Positions 1-7,436 of a DNA stretch of 11,312 nucleotides are shown here, in pieces. Both the position numbers and the translations under genes were made by a program. The notes below the pieces were generated by a model, which searched no databases, was not told the origin of the DNA, and was given only the letters and a program-made list of their open reading frames with translations. The stretch lies in assembly GCA_937911795.1 (NCBI GenBank), contig CALDPJ010000312.1:1-11312 (forward strand), given 5' to 3'. Numbering within the stretch: the first letter of the stretch is position 1; each line of letters opens with the position of its first letter. Source of the stretch: an uncultured Flavobacteriales bacterium (lineage in GTDB: Bacteria > Bacteroidota > Bacteroidia > Flavobacteriales_D > SKUL01).

Positions 1-129
1 TTTCTCTTCGTTGCGGGCAATCAGCGTGACAGATGCTCCGAGTTCTGCAATTTCAATGGCTGCGGCTTTCCCAATTCCCTGGGTGCTGCCGGCCACCAAC
101 GCGCGTTTTCCTTTAAGACTTAAATCCAT
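1..129 (-). CDS. Short-chain dehydrogenase/reductase (SDR), N-terminal fragment
   Basis: The minus strand from the ATG at 129-127 reads MDLSLKGKRALVAGSTQGIG and continues to ARNEEK at the window edge, 43 codons in all. This is the first beta-strand and glycine-rich NAD(P)-binding loop of the SDR Rossmann fold. The usual TGxxxGIG appears as AGSTQGIG (residues 13-20), and the ARN after the second strand is typical of the NADP-preferring FabG-like branch. The catalytic Ser-Tyr-Lys lies outside the window, so the substrate cannot be told; 3-oxoacyl-ACP reductase-like enzymes are the nearest general match. It lies about 50 bases downstream of the TrmH-family gene on the same strand, so the two may be co-transcribed. 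A weak promoter-like CATCTTTA (minus strand, 154-147) could also give it its own start. Confidence 0.85.
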   Translation of the reverse strand, partial: MDLSLKGKRALVAGSTQGIGKAAAIEIAELGASVTLIARNEEK

Positions 130-179
130 GTTTTGGCATTTGGCTGTAAAGATGAGGAAAATTCATTTCGGCAGTGGAC

Positions 180-971
180 TCAGTCATGAAATCTTTGCCG
201 GACGGCTTCAAAAACCACCACGGCTGCTGCAGCCGAAACATTCATCGAATCGATTATTCCACGCATAGGAATAATGATGTTTTCGTCCGATTGCTCAGAC
301 CATTGATCTGATAATCCTGTGGCCTCGGTTCCCATAACAATCGCGGCTGGTTGAGTGAAGTTAACCTGCGTATATGGCTTTGCAGCTTCCAGATGCGTAC
401 AGTAGATTTTAATTCCATTATCCTTTAGCCATGCAATGGTGTCAGCGCTCGTTGCCGCCGCAACCGGGCAGGTAAATACCGTTCCTATACTGGATCGAAT
501 GACGTTCGGGTTATAGAAATCAACAAGCGGATCGCAAACAATAACCGCGTCCAGTCCTGCAGCATCGGCGGTCCGCAACAACGCGCCGAGATTCCCCGGC
601 TTTTCTACAGATTCAACAACGAGGATCAACGGTTTTTCAGACAATTTTAAATTTTGTAAGATGTTGTCGCGGACCGGCATTACCGCAACAACCTGAGCGG
701 TTTCGGCCCTAACTGCCATTTTCGCAAAAACATTTTGCTGAACAGGAATTAAAACCTGCTCATTTAAGCCGGCAATCAATAGGGCTGGTACGTCTATTTG
801 TTCAGGATCAAAAAATACCGTAGAGGGTATGAATCCCCCCTTCAAAGCCAATGAAAGTTCCCGAAAACCTTCCAGCAAAAAACGCTGTTGCTTTTTTCGC
901 TCGCGCGATTTCTCCAGCGTAAGTGCTTGTTTGACCTTAGGATTTTGAAGACTGGTGATGAGCGGGTGCAT
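180..971 (-). CDS. TrmH/SpoU-family RNA 2'-O-methyltransferase
   Basis: This 263-residue protein is predicted to transfer a methyl group from SAM to a ribose 2'-OH in tRNA or rRNA. It has the two-part SpoU layout. The N-terminal RNA-binding part starts MHPLITSLQNPKVKQ and includes RFLLEGFREL. The C-terminal knotted SPOUT domain carries motif 1 (EKPGNLGALLRTADAAG, with N127 and R133), motif 2 (VMGTEATGLS) and motif 3 (IPMRGIIDSMNVSAAAA, with N244 and S246). The open frame extends upstream to 1121, but I chose the ATG at 971-969: family homology begins there, and the longer version would run into the divergent gene starting at 1068. Length matches the family. The exact target nucleotide cannot be told from sequence. 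It is divergent from the next methyltransferase gene and upstream of the SDR gene. Confidence 0.9.
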   Translation of the reverse strand: MHPLITSLQNPKVKQALTLEKSRERKKQQRFLLEGFRELSLALKGGFIPSTVFFDPEQIDVPALLIAGLNEQVLIPVQQNVFAKMAVRAETAQVVAVMPVRDNILQNLKLSEKPLILVVESVEKPGNLGALLRTADAAGLDAVIVCDPLVDFYNPNVIRSSIGTVFTCPVAAATSADTIAWLKDNGIKIYCTHLEAAKPYTQVNFTQPAAIVMGTEATGLSDQWSEQSDENIIIPMRGIIDSMNVSAAAAVVVFEAVRQRFHD

Positions 972-1055
972 GGCATCAAAGTAATGGAATTCATGTGAAT
1001 TTTGCAGTCGAATTGCCGAAGTATAATATTTTGAGTTTTCCCTGAATTCAACTTT

Positions 1056-1063
1056 TATCTTTA
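1056..1063 (+). promoter_or_regulatory. Possible Bacteroidota -7 promoter box for the class I methyltransferase
   Basis: TATCTTTA is one base off the Bacteroidota TAnnTTTG -7 consensus. A TTG at 1031-1033 could act as the -33 element, with a spacer of 22 bases. The box ends only 4 bases before the ATG at 1068, so a transcript from it would be leaderless or nearly so. Support is from motif only. Confidence 0.3.
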
Positions 1064-1067
1064 CAAC

Positions 1068-1937
1068 ATGAATCAGTCTTACGCGCTTCTGGATTCCGGA
1101 AATCATCAGAAACTTGAGCAATTCGGAGCCTACGTCCTTATTCGTCCAGAACCTTCTGCATGGTGGAAACCGTCCTTGTCACTCAAAAGCTGGAATGAAA
1201 AAGCCGCAGCCCGCTTTGTCCCCGAACCGGGACAACAAACAGGAATAAACCGTGGAGGAAAATGGGAGTTTTTATACAAATTACCGGATTCATGGCCTGT
1301 TGTTTTTACTATAAGAAAAAAGACTTTTAAATTTCGCATTGCTCCGACACCTTTCGGACACGTTGGTCTGTTTCCGGAACAAATGGAGAACTGGACATTC
1401 ATTGCGGATTCAATTGCAAAAATATCCAATCCTTCACCCAAAGTGCTTAATCTATTTGCTTATACCGGCGCTGCATCTGTTGTGGCGCGGGCGTACGGAG
1501 CAGATGTTTTTCATGTAGATGCTTCAAGACCTGTCCTGAATTGGGCAAAGCAAAACATGGAACTGAACGAGCTCCAGGATATCCATTGGGTGTATGAAGA
1601 TGCGCTGAAATTTGTGAAGCGCGAAACAAAGCGCGGCCGTCGGTATCAGGGGATTATACTGGATCCTCCTCCGGCAGGAAAAGGTCCGAAAGGTGAGCGT
1701 TGGTCGTTGAACAGTCAACTTGACGAGTTGATCGGCCACTGCGCCGAAATTCTTGAACCGAAAAGTGCATTTCTATTGATGAGTACCTACGCAATTGATT
1801 GGCCACACGAAATTGCGCGGGAACGATTGACAGAAGCGATTCCTGCAAAAAAATATAATTCCGGTGATTGTATTTTAAAAGGTCCGGATCAGAAACATTC
1901 TATAACTCTTGGATCGTACGTGAGACTGTGGCGGTAG
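1068..1937 (+). CDS. Class I SAM-dependent methyltransferase (COG1092/RlmI-like, without PUA domain)
   Basis: This 289-residue protein is probably an RNA methyltransferase. The N-terminal part (YALLDSGNHQKLEQFGAY...RPEP) is the beta-rich lead-in seen in short COG1092 members. The Rossmann-fold SAM site starts at V126 with VLNLFAYTGAAS, followed by the acidic FHVDAS strand end that should contact the SAM ribose. ILDPPPAGKG follows, with D199-P202 forming the DPPxxG motif that takes the place of NPPY-type catalytic motifs. Classical RlmI proteins are about 390-400 residues with an N-terminal PUA domain; this one lacks PUA, so the substrate (23S rRNA cytosine C5 in RlmI) should not be transferred without evidence. 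The ATG at 1068 is the only start that fits family homology. It is divergent from the TrmH-family gene, sharing a 96-bp spacer. Confidence 0.88.
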   Translation: MNQSYALLDSGNHQKLEQFGAYVLIRPEPSAWWKPSLSLKSWNEKAAARFVPEPGQQTGINRGGKWEFLYKLPDSWPVVFTIRKKTFKFRIAPTPFGHVGLFPEQMENWTFIADSIAKISNPSPKVLNLFAYTGAASVVARAYGADVFHVDASRPVLNWAKQNMELNELQDIHWVYEDALKFVKRETKRGRRYQGIILDPPPAGKGPKGERWSLNSQLDELIGHCAEILEPKSAFLLMSTYAIDWPHEIARERLTEAIPAKKYNSGDCILKGPDQKHSITLGSYVRLWR

Positions 1938-1993
1938 GTGAATTTCTGCTGCTCGTCGAAAAATTGTAAAGTCTGGGCTTTTTTTCTGAAAAT

Positions 1994-2009
1994 TTGGCAC
2001 TTTTGCCAA
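1994..2009. promoter_or_regulatory. Inverted repeat (operator candidate) upstream of the protease gene
   Basis: TTGGCACTTTTGCCAA is a perfect inverted repeat with 6-base arms (TTGGCA/TGCCAA) around a CTTT loop. It sits 31 bases before the protease start, where the -33 element and spacer of a promoter would lie, so a regulator binding here could control the gene. It lacks a following T-tract, so it is not a terminator. No binding protein can be named. Confidence 0.35.
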
Positions 2010-2022
2010 TATACCAAACTTG
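1994..2022 (+). promoter_or_regulatory. Weak candidate promoter of the protease gene
   Basis: A TTG at 1994-1996 followed after 18 bases by CAAACTTG (2015-2022) loosely fits the Bacteroidota TTG / TAnnTTTG pattern, matching only 5 of 6 defined positions at best in the second box. A start a few bases downstream would leave a short AT-rich leader before the ATG at 2041. The TTG is also the left end of the inverted repeat. Confidence 0.22.
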
Positions 2023-2040
2023 CAATTTAATTTTTAATCC

Positions 2041-5000
2041 ATGAAAAAACTCAACCTATTACTGGCCGGTTTATGTCTGGCTGTCATTTTCCCCATTCAG
2101 GCTCAGATCAGTCAGGGCGGGAAACCAATGGCCCAGGCACGGGCGCTGTCACTCGAAAATGTTCCCGTGGCACAACTTCCGACTTTCAATCTGGAGAGTG
2201 TTATGCTCGAAGATGCCCAGGATGAAAAAGCAGGAAATTATCCCAAAATTGGTCGAATCCGTTCAGTGGATGTTACTCCCCATGAATTTGGGGAATGGAC
2301 AAATCTGGATGAAGGTGGTCGAATCTGGCGGGCAGGTGTAAAATCACGCGATGCCCACGGACTTTCGGTACAATTCGAAGATTTTAATCTTCCGGAAGGA
2401 GCAAGAATGTTTATTTATTCGGCTGATTATAAACATATCATTGGCGCTTTTACTTCTTTTAATAATCACGAATCAGGTATTTTCAGTACCCAACTAATAC
2501 CTGCCGATGAAGTGATTATAGAATATTTCGAGCCTCAGGAAACGCAGGATCAACCTTTCCGGATTACTGGTGTTTTACATGCCTATCGAATGGTGCCCGG
2601 GGCAGAATCGGTAAGCCGTGAATTCGGTGATTCTGATTCCTGTCAGATAAATATCAACTGTTCTGAGGGCAATAACTGGCAGGATGAAAAACGCGGGGTA
2701 GCCCGGATTTTAGTTTTTGAAGGAAATGAAGCCGGGTGGTGTACAGGTTCACTTGTTAATAATACGGCAGAAGACTGCACTCCATATTTTCTTACCGCAT
2801 TGCACTGTGGAGTCAGTGCGTCTGTGTCGAATATGAATCAGTGGATCTTCTATTTTAATTATGAATCAGCTGGTTGCAGCAACGGAACCTCAGGACAAGT
2901 TCCGAACAATACAATGACCGGATGTGCCCGCATTGCCGATAGTGGTGATGGCGGTGGAGATTCCGGATCGGATTATCTGCTCGTGGAAATCAATAATGAT
3001 GTTCCGCAGTCCTATAACCCTTACTTTAACGGATGGAGACGAAACAATGTCACCAGCGCCAGCGGTGTCAGTATTCATCATCCGGCAGGCGACATCAAAA
3101 AGATTTCGACTTATACATCCTCACTTTCATCCGTTAGCTGGGGTGGTCCTTCCGGTACGCACTGGATGGTTCAATGGAGCGCCACCTCTAACGGTCACGG
3201 TGTTACCGAAGGTGGTTCATCGGGTTCGCCGATTTTTGATAACCAGGGATTGATCATCGGTACGCTAACCGGTGGAAGTTCTTATTGTTTCGATACCGGC
3301 AGCCCCGACTTGTACGGAAAAATGTCTTATCACTGGGGTTCTAATCCCGGAGATGATTTAAGTGATTATCTCGATCCTGCCGACAGTGGTGTAAATACAT
3401 TGAATGGTACAAACCAACCTTGCGGCACTGTATCAGAAGATTGTATCGCCGACATTCCTTATTCTATGGATGACGAATGTGTAATCGCTGTTATTGCAGC
3501 AGACGATTATTGTTGTGAAACTGAGTGGGACGATACTTGCGAGTCGGCTTACGAGACTTGTACAAATGGTGGAGAAATTTGTGCGGCAGGAACAGTCAGT
3601 GTTGCAGCATCACAAAATATTTGCCCCGGAGAAACAGGGATATTTGACGCTGCAGGTGTTTCAATTCCGGCCGGTGGAGGTTATGCCGTTCAATTTACAC
3701 CGGATGGCGGAACAGGTGGATTGCCACAGGGTTTCTCAATTTTAGGTGTTGAACCACTTCCGTTTGAATTCGATGCTGATGTCAACGGCGTTATGTCAGG
3801 AAATGATTTGCTGCCGCTATCCGGCCAGTGGATTGTACTTGGGTATGTTTATACCAACCCCGACAGTGCTGCAGAAACATTTTGTAGTCTTTCTGATATA
3901 GAAATCACCCTGAACTTTCTTTCTGCCGGTGACCCGGCCTGTGACGGAGCGGGAGTTGGAAATGACGATTGTGCAGATGCGACATCAGTCGTTCCGGGAA
4001 CGTATGATTTCAGCACCCTCGGTGCAACGACCGATGGACCCGATCAACCGGGGTCTCCTTGTGATCAGTTTGAAGAATCGAATGTCAACAACGATGTTTG
4101 GTTCGAATATACGGCTACCTGCGATGGGGCGGCAACTTTTTCAACCTGTGGTACCGCCGATTTTGATACCCGCATTGCTGTATATCCGGGGGGTCAATGT
4201 CCTCCGTCAGCGGAGTCGTTGATTATCTGCAACGATGATTTCGGCGATTGCGACGGCTTTACGTCTCAGTTGGAATGGCTGGTAACAGAAGGATCCACTT
4301 ATTTATTAAGAATCGGAGGATACGATAGTTCAGAATCGGGCGAAGGTAGTTTCGAGCTTACTGAAGAGTGTGGTGGAACCGTTGGCGAGTGCATCGCCGA
4401 GAACCCATATTCTGATGATGATCCTTGTATGCTCGCGGTAATTGCCGGTGATGATTATTGTTGTGAAACGGAATGGGATGAGTTCTGTGAAGCTGATTAT
4501 GCCGATTGTATGGGTATGAGCGACTGCGAGGCAGGAGTCGTGATATCAGCACTTTCACAAAATATATGTCCGGATGAGACTGGTATCTACGATGCTACCG
4601 ATGTAGTTATCCCTGATGGCGGCGGATATGCTGTTCAATTTTTACCGGATGGTGGAACCGGTGGTAATGGTACCGGGTTTTCAATAACAGGTGTTGAACC
4701 GCTGCCTTTTGAGTTTGATGCAGATATCAATGGAATCATGTCGGGAAATAGCTTCCCACTGCTTTCCGGCCAATGGATTGCAACGGGATATGTATATACT
4801 GATCCGGATGATGCAGCAGGTACAGTTTGTAGCATATCCGAAGTAGAGGTCGTTTTGAACTTTCTTTCAGCCGGTGATCCCGCTTGTGAAGGAGGAGTCG
4901 TTACAAACAACGAAAGTTTTGAAGGAGCATTTCCACCACCGTGCTGGACTATGGCCGATACTGATGACGATGGTGAGAACTGGTTTAAATATGGAGCAAC

Positions 5001-6087
5001 AAACCCGGAAAGCCCTGTGTTTGGTGTAGCGCAAGACGGATTTTTCACAGCAGCTTCTGCTTCTTATTTTGGTGTTGCCTTAACTCCTGACAATTTCCTG
5101 ATAACCCCACAACTATCACTCGGTTCTGATGAAGAACTGGTGTACTGGGTAGCCGGTCAGGATCCAGATTGGGCAGAAGAACACTATGGCGTATTCCTTT
5201 CCACGACAGGAAATTCTCCAGAAGACTTTACTGTGAATCTGTTTGAAGAAACGCTCGAAGATGACACCTGGCTGGAGCGGACCATAGATCTTTCTGCCTA
5301 TGCCGGACAGGATGTTTACCTGGCTTTCCGTCACTTCGACGTCACCGATATGTTCTACATGAAGATTGATAACGTAGCGCTTCCAGGTGAAATCATTCCT
5401 TGCGACGAAGTACCGGATGAAGAGTGTACGGATTTCGCATCCGGTCCATGGGGAGATTTCACAGATTTTTTTGAAGGAGCTCCGGTAGATGATGGAGAAG
5501 GTTGTCCTTTCAATGAAATCCAGGATTTTGAAGTGTGGATGAGTGAATCGTATGTACTGGAAAATGTAGTGGAAGGTACTTCATATACATTCAGCCATTG
5601 CAATGGTCCGGGTGCCGGATCATGGATTCCTGAATATACCATTATCGCTCCGAGCGGAAACATCGATGCTTTTGGTGCCGGTGACGGAGACGGATGTTCC
5701 ATTACCTGGATTGCTACCGAATCCGGAACGTACCAGATTGGAATCAACGAAGCAGGAAACTGTGGTGTTGGTGGTGAAATTGACAACGGCTACCCCGCAA
5801 TTACATGTAATAGCGATGTTACGGCTGTAGAAGAAAGCAATGCGCAAATGTTTAGCTTGTTCCCGAATCCGAACAATGGTCAGTTTACGCTAACCTATCG
5901 CGGAGAGGCTGGATTGGCCGATGTTGAGGTGTTGGAGGTGAGTGGTAAAATCGTGAGCCATCATCAGGTAAACCTGAACCATGATACGGTACTTCCGATT
6001 GATCTCGGAGATCAGGCTTCAGGGATGTATTACGTACGTGTGACCCTCAACAACTCGGTTACCGTTCAGAAAGTAATGGTGCAATAA
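2041..6087 (+). CDS. T9SS-exported lysyl-endopeptidase-like serine protease, multidomain
   Basis: A 1348-residue secreted protease. Residues 1-21 are a signal peptide (MKKLNLLLAGLC..., likely cut after IQA). Residues 22 to about 195 look like a propeptide. Residues ~196-465 match Achromobacter protease I (lysyl endopeptidase, S1 fold), aligned from memory: His255 in TALHCG, Asp311 in GSDYLL and Ser394 in GSSGSP form the triad. All six disulfide cysteines are present (C201/C416, C207/C279, C234/C256). W367 matches Trp169, and D423 matches the Lys-specificity Asp225, but His210 is replaced by T410. Extra C246 and C295 may pair. Then follow repeat 1 (468-636), a PPC-like beta-sandwich (641-780), repeat 2 (784-951), a cleaved-adhesin-like domain (956-1116), an unnamed cysteine-containing domain (1121-1260) and a type A T9SS sorting domain (~1268-1348, FPNPNNGQF, ending VQKVMVQ). 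It should be exported through the outer membrane and either anchored or released. The protein is strikingly acidic. Lys specificity is inferred. Confidence 0.92.
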   Translation: MKKLNLLLAGLCLAVIFPIQAQISQGGKPMAQARALSLENVPVAQLPTFNLESVMLEDAQDEKAGNYPKIGRIRSVDVTPHEFGEWTNLDEGGRIWRAGVKSRDAHGLSVQFEDFNLPEGARMFIYSADYKHIIGAFTSFNNHESGIFSTQLIPADEVIIEYFEPQETQDQPFRITGVLHAYRMVPGAESVSREFGDSDSCQININCSEGNNWQDEKRGVARILVFEGNEAGWCTGSLVNNTAEDCTPYFLTALHCGVSASVSNMNQWIFYFNYESAGCSNGTSGQVPNNTMTGCARIADSGDGGGDSGSDYLLVEINNDVPQSYNPYFNGWRRNNVTSASGVSIHHPAGDIKKISTYTSSLSSVSWGGPSGTHWMVQWSATSNGHGVTEGGSSGSPIFDNQGLIIGTLTGGSSYCFDTGSPDLYGKMSYHWGSNPGDDLSDYLDPADSGVNTLNGTNQPCGTVSEDCIADIPYSMDDECVIAVIAADDYCCETEWDDTCESAYETCTNGGEICAAGTVSVAASQNICPGETGIFDAAGVSIPAGGGYAVQFTPDGGTGGLPQGFSILGVEPLPFEFDADVNGVMSGNDLLPLSGQWIVLGYVYTNPDSAAETFCSLSDIEITLNFLSAGDPACDGAGVGNDDCADATSVVPGTYDFSTLGATTDGPDQPGSPCDQFEESNVNNDVWFEYTATCDGAATFSTCGTADFDTRIAVYPGGQCPPSAESLIICNDDFGDCDGFTSQLEWLVTEGSTYLLRIGGYDSSESGEGSFELTEECGGTVGECIAENPYSDDDPCMLAVIAGDDYCCETEWDEFCEADYADCMGMSDCEAGVVISALSQNICPDETGIYDATDVVIPDGGGYAVQFLPDGGTGGNGTGFSITGVEPLPFEFDADINGIMSGNSFPLLSGQWIATGYVYTDPDDAAGTVCSISEVEVVLNFLSAGDPACEGGVVTNNESFEGAFPPPCWTMADTDDDGENWFKYGATNPESPVFGVAQDGFFTAASASYFGVALTPDNFLITPQLSLGSDEELVYWVAGQDPDWAEEHYGVFLSTTGNSPEDFTVNLFEETLEDDTWLERTIDLSAYAGQDVYLAFRHFDVTDMFYMKIDNVALPGEIIPCDEVPDEECTDFASGPWGDFTDFFEGAPVDDGEGCPFNEIQDFEVWMSESYVLENVVEGTSYTFSHCNGPGAGSWIPEYTIIAPSGNIDAFGAGDGDGCSITWIATESGTYQIGINEAGNCGVGGEIDNGYPAITCNSDVTAVEESNAQMFSLFPNPNNGQFTLTYRGEAGLADVEVLEVSGKIVSHHQVNLNHDTVLPIDLGDQASGMYYVRVTLNNSVTVQKVMVQ
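3442..3948 (+). repeat. Internal protein repeat, copy 1 (residues 468-636 of the protease)
   Basis: This 169-residue module starts CIADIPYSMDDEC and passes through the double-cysteine motif DDYCCETEWDDTC. It continues with a beta-rich segment (QNICPGETGIFDA, GGGYAVQFTPDGGTGG, GVEPLPFEFDADVNG, LSGQW) and ends NFLSAGDPACDG. The second copy lies 840 bases downstream with the same order of landmarks. DNA identity is visible in patches such as GATTATTGTTGTGAAAC, so the copies came from duplication rather than convergence. CC-x-T/E-x-WD-x-x-C modules occur in secreted proteins of Bacteroidota and Planctomycetota; their function is not known to me. Confidence 0.93.
4390..4893 (+). repeat. Internal protein repeat, copy 2 (residues 784-951 of the protease)
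   Basis: This 168-residue module starts CIAENPYSDDDPC and contains DDYCCETEWDEFC, QNICPDETGIYDA, GGGYAVQFLPDGGTGG, GVEPLPFEFDADING and LSGQW, ending NFLSAGDPACEG. It is nearly colinear with copy 1, differing by one residue in length. The PPC-like domain separates the copies, so the duplication was either of a larger block later rearranged, or of the module inserted around the PPC-like domain. Confidence 0.93.
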
Positions 6088-6111
6088 GTAAGCACACATT
6101 GATTTTTCAAT

Positions 6112-6141
6112 AACCCCGGTGATTTTTTTCACCGGGGTTTT
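6112..6141 (+). terminator. Rho-independent terminator of the protease gene
   Basis: A perfect 11-bp stem, AACCCCGGTGA (6112-6122) with TCACCGGGGTT (6129-6139), closes a six-T loop and runs into a T-rich tail. It begins 24 bases after the protease stop codon and separates that gene from the convergent tRNA gene. Confidence 0.93.
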
Positions 6142-6178
6142 TCTTTTCCCTGAATTGAGTGATTGGGACGTCCAATAA

Positions 6179-6208
6179 AAAAGGTCTGAACAAAAGTCCA
6201 GACCTTTT
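6179..6208 (-). terminator. Probable terminator downstream of tRNA-Ala
   Basis: AAAAGGTCTG (6179-6188) and CAGACCTTTT (6199-6208) form a perfect 10-bp stem with a 10-base loop. Read on minus, the stem ends in a run of T, just 8 bases past the tRNA 3' end, so it should stop transcription of the tRNA gene. Its symmetrical A/T flanks mean it could also act on plus-strand readthrough. Confidence 0.75.
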
Positions 6209-6215
6209 AAATATT

Positions 6216-6292
<77 letters not shown>

Positions 6293-6355
6293 TAAATCCC
6301 GATACTGCTCAACAACATTTTGCCGAAAATCGGGAGTGCAAATGTATGAAATTTT

Positions 6356-6363
6356 GATATTTG
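6356..6363 (+). promoter_or_regulatory. Possible -7 promoter box for the fructosamine-kinase gene
   Basis: GATATTTG is one base off TAnnTTTG and ends 18 bases before the ATG at 6382. A start site a few bases downstream would lie past the TTG at 6361, supporting the ATG as the true start. I see no good -33 element. Confidence 0.3.
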
Positions 6364-6381
6364 TTCTTCAAACTTTTCCCA

Positions 6382-7266
6382 ATGCTGTCAGCAGAAGTTA
6401 AAAATACCATTGAACAGGTCCTCGCAGAACAGGAAAAAATCAACGGACAACTCCAATGGCGGCCAGTTGGCGGCGGAAGCATTAACGACTGCTACCGCAT
6501 TTCATCATCCAAATCAGGTGTTACCTTTTTTGTGAAGCTAAATTCTGCTTCAGAATTCCCGGGCATGTTCCAAGCCGAAGCGAAAGGATTGGAAATGATT
6601 CGAACACATTCAACTTTCGAAATCCCGGAAGTGATAACTGTGGAAAAAGAAGGAAACACAGCTTTTTTGATAATCGATTGGTTGGAGGCTGGTTCGCGTG
6701 ATAAAGATTTCTGGCAACTATTTGCCGTAAATCTCGCCAACATGCACCGGCAAAGTGCACAGGAATTTGGTCTCGATCACCACAACTACATCGGATCTTT
6801 AATACAACGGAATACACAGCTTTCGAGTTGGGCCGAGTTCTACATTACCATGCGCCTCGAACCACAGTTGCGAATGGCCGCAGATAAAGGATTGGCGGAC
6901 ATCACCTTGATAAAGTCATTCGATCGGTTGTTTGGCCGCCTGCACGATCTGTTCCCCGTTGAGCAACCTTCGCTGCTTCACGGCGATCTATGGAGCGGCA
7001 ATTTTATGTGTACCGATTCCGGTGACGCTACCATTTTTGATCCGGCGGTATATTATGGCCATCGGGAAATGGACATCGCAATGAGCAAACTGTTCGGTGG
7101 TTTTGATCGGGAATTTTACGAACACTATCAGCGTACTTTTCCTATGGAAAATGATTGGGAACAACGGATTCCGCTCGGTCAGTTGTATCCGCTGCTGGTT
7201 CACGTAAACCTCTTCGGAGCATCTTATCTGGCGCAACTGAAATCGTGTCTGCGGCCATTTGTTTGA
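6382..7266 (+). CDS. Fructosamine kinase family protein (protein deglycation)
   Basis: A 294-residue cytoplasmic kinase of the fructosamine/ketosamine-3-kinase family, within the family's usual length. These enzymes phosphorylate sugars attached to protein lysines (or free ribulosamines/erythrulosamines) so that the adduct falls off, a repair reaction. An N-lobe with GGGSINDCYRI (nucleotide loop) and FFVKLN (the Lys of strand 3) is followed by the catalytic HGDLWSGN (H200-N207; D202 the expected base) and IFDPAVYYGHREMDIAMSKLFGGF, where D220 is the Mg-binding Asp. A TTG at 6361 is in frame but adds seven hydrophobic residues outside the homology, so I chose the ATG at 6382. The true substrate of the bacterial members is not certain. 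A GC-rich spacer follows before the RidA-type gene. Confidence 0.92.
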   Translation: MLSAEVKNTIEQVLAEQEKINGQLQWRPVGGGSINDCYRISSSKSGVTFFVKLNSASEFPGMFQAEAKGLEMIRTHSTFEIPEVITVEKEGNTAFLIIDWLEAGSRDKDFWQLFAVNLANMHRQSAQEFGLDHHNYIGSLIQRNTQLSSWAEFYITMRLEPQLRMAADKGLADITLIKSFDRLFGRLHDLFPVEQPSLLHGDLWSGNFMCTDSGDATIFDPAVYYGHREMDIAMSKLFGGFDREFYEHYQRTFPMENDWEQRIPLGQLYPLLVHVNLFGASYLAQLKSCLRPFV

Positions 7267-7287
7267 TTCCCGCTCCTACATTATTGG

Positions 7288-7318
7288 CGCGCTACTACTG
7301 GCGCGCGCTTGTAGCGCG
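7288..7318. repeat. GC-rich hairpin in the kinase-RidA spacer
   Basis: CGCGCTAC (7288-7295) and GTAGCGCG (7311-7318) are perfect inverted arms around a 15-base loop that itself contains GGCGCGCGC. No T-tract follows, so it is not a standard terminator. The GCGC-rich composition contrasts with the AT-rich spacers elsewhere in the Bacteroidota part. It may be a dispersed palindromic element, but one copy cannot prove that. Confidence 0.5.
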
Positions 7319-7378
7319 TGTCAGTATATCGCGTGAAGGTAAATCTACATCCTCCATTGCTTGCGCGTTCCAGTATAT
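7314..7378. repeat. Pair of 16-base imperfect direct repeats
   Basis: GCGCGTGTCAGTATAT (7314-7329) and GCGCGTTCCAGTATAT (7363-7378) match at 14 of 16 positions and start 49 bases apart. They lie between the hairpin and the RidA promoter. They could be paired binding sites or remnants of a small repeat; nothing in the window decides between these. Confidence 0.5.
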
Positions 7379-7428
7379 TCTAAATATCCAATGCCATTTC
7401 TCTGACTTCCGCTCCTCTGTCAGATGAT

Positions 7429-7436
7429 TATCTTTG
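7429..7436 (+). promoter_or_regulatory. Bacteroidota -7 promoter box of the RidA-family gene
   Basis: TATCTTTG matches TAnnTTTG exactly and ends 17 bases before the ATG at 7454. It lies inside the upstream extension of the reading frame (possible ATG at 7424), so a transcript from it can only use the 7454 start. The -33 element is not clear. Confidence 0.5.

Noticed and set aside
11..268. 85-residue plus-strand ORF at the left end
   Set aside because: It is antisense to the SDR and TrmH-family genes and has no family features.
972..1121. 50-residue N-terminal extension of the TrmH-family protein (start at 1121)
   Set aside because: It lacks family similarity and would overlap the divergent gene that starts at 1068; homology begins at MHPLITSLQ.
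1968..1987. Terminator after the class I methyltransferase (AAAGT/GCTTT with T-run)
   Set aside because: The stem is only 5 A/T-rich pairs with a G-T closing pair; too weak to call.
1995..2006. Sigma54-like TGGCAC...TTGC upstream of the protease
   Set aside because: The GG-to-GC spacing is 7 bases, not the required 10, and the match is explained by the inverted repeat.
5355..5786. 143-residue minus-strand ORF inside the protease gene
   Set aside because: It is Ser/Pro-rich antisense of acidic domain coding sequence; the plus frame is clearly the gene.
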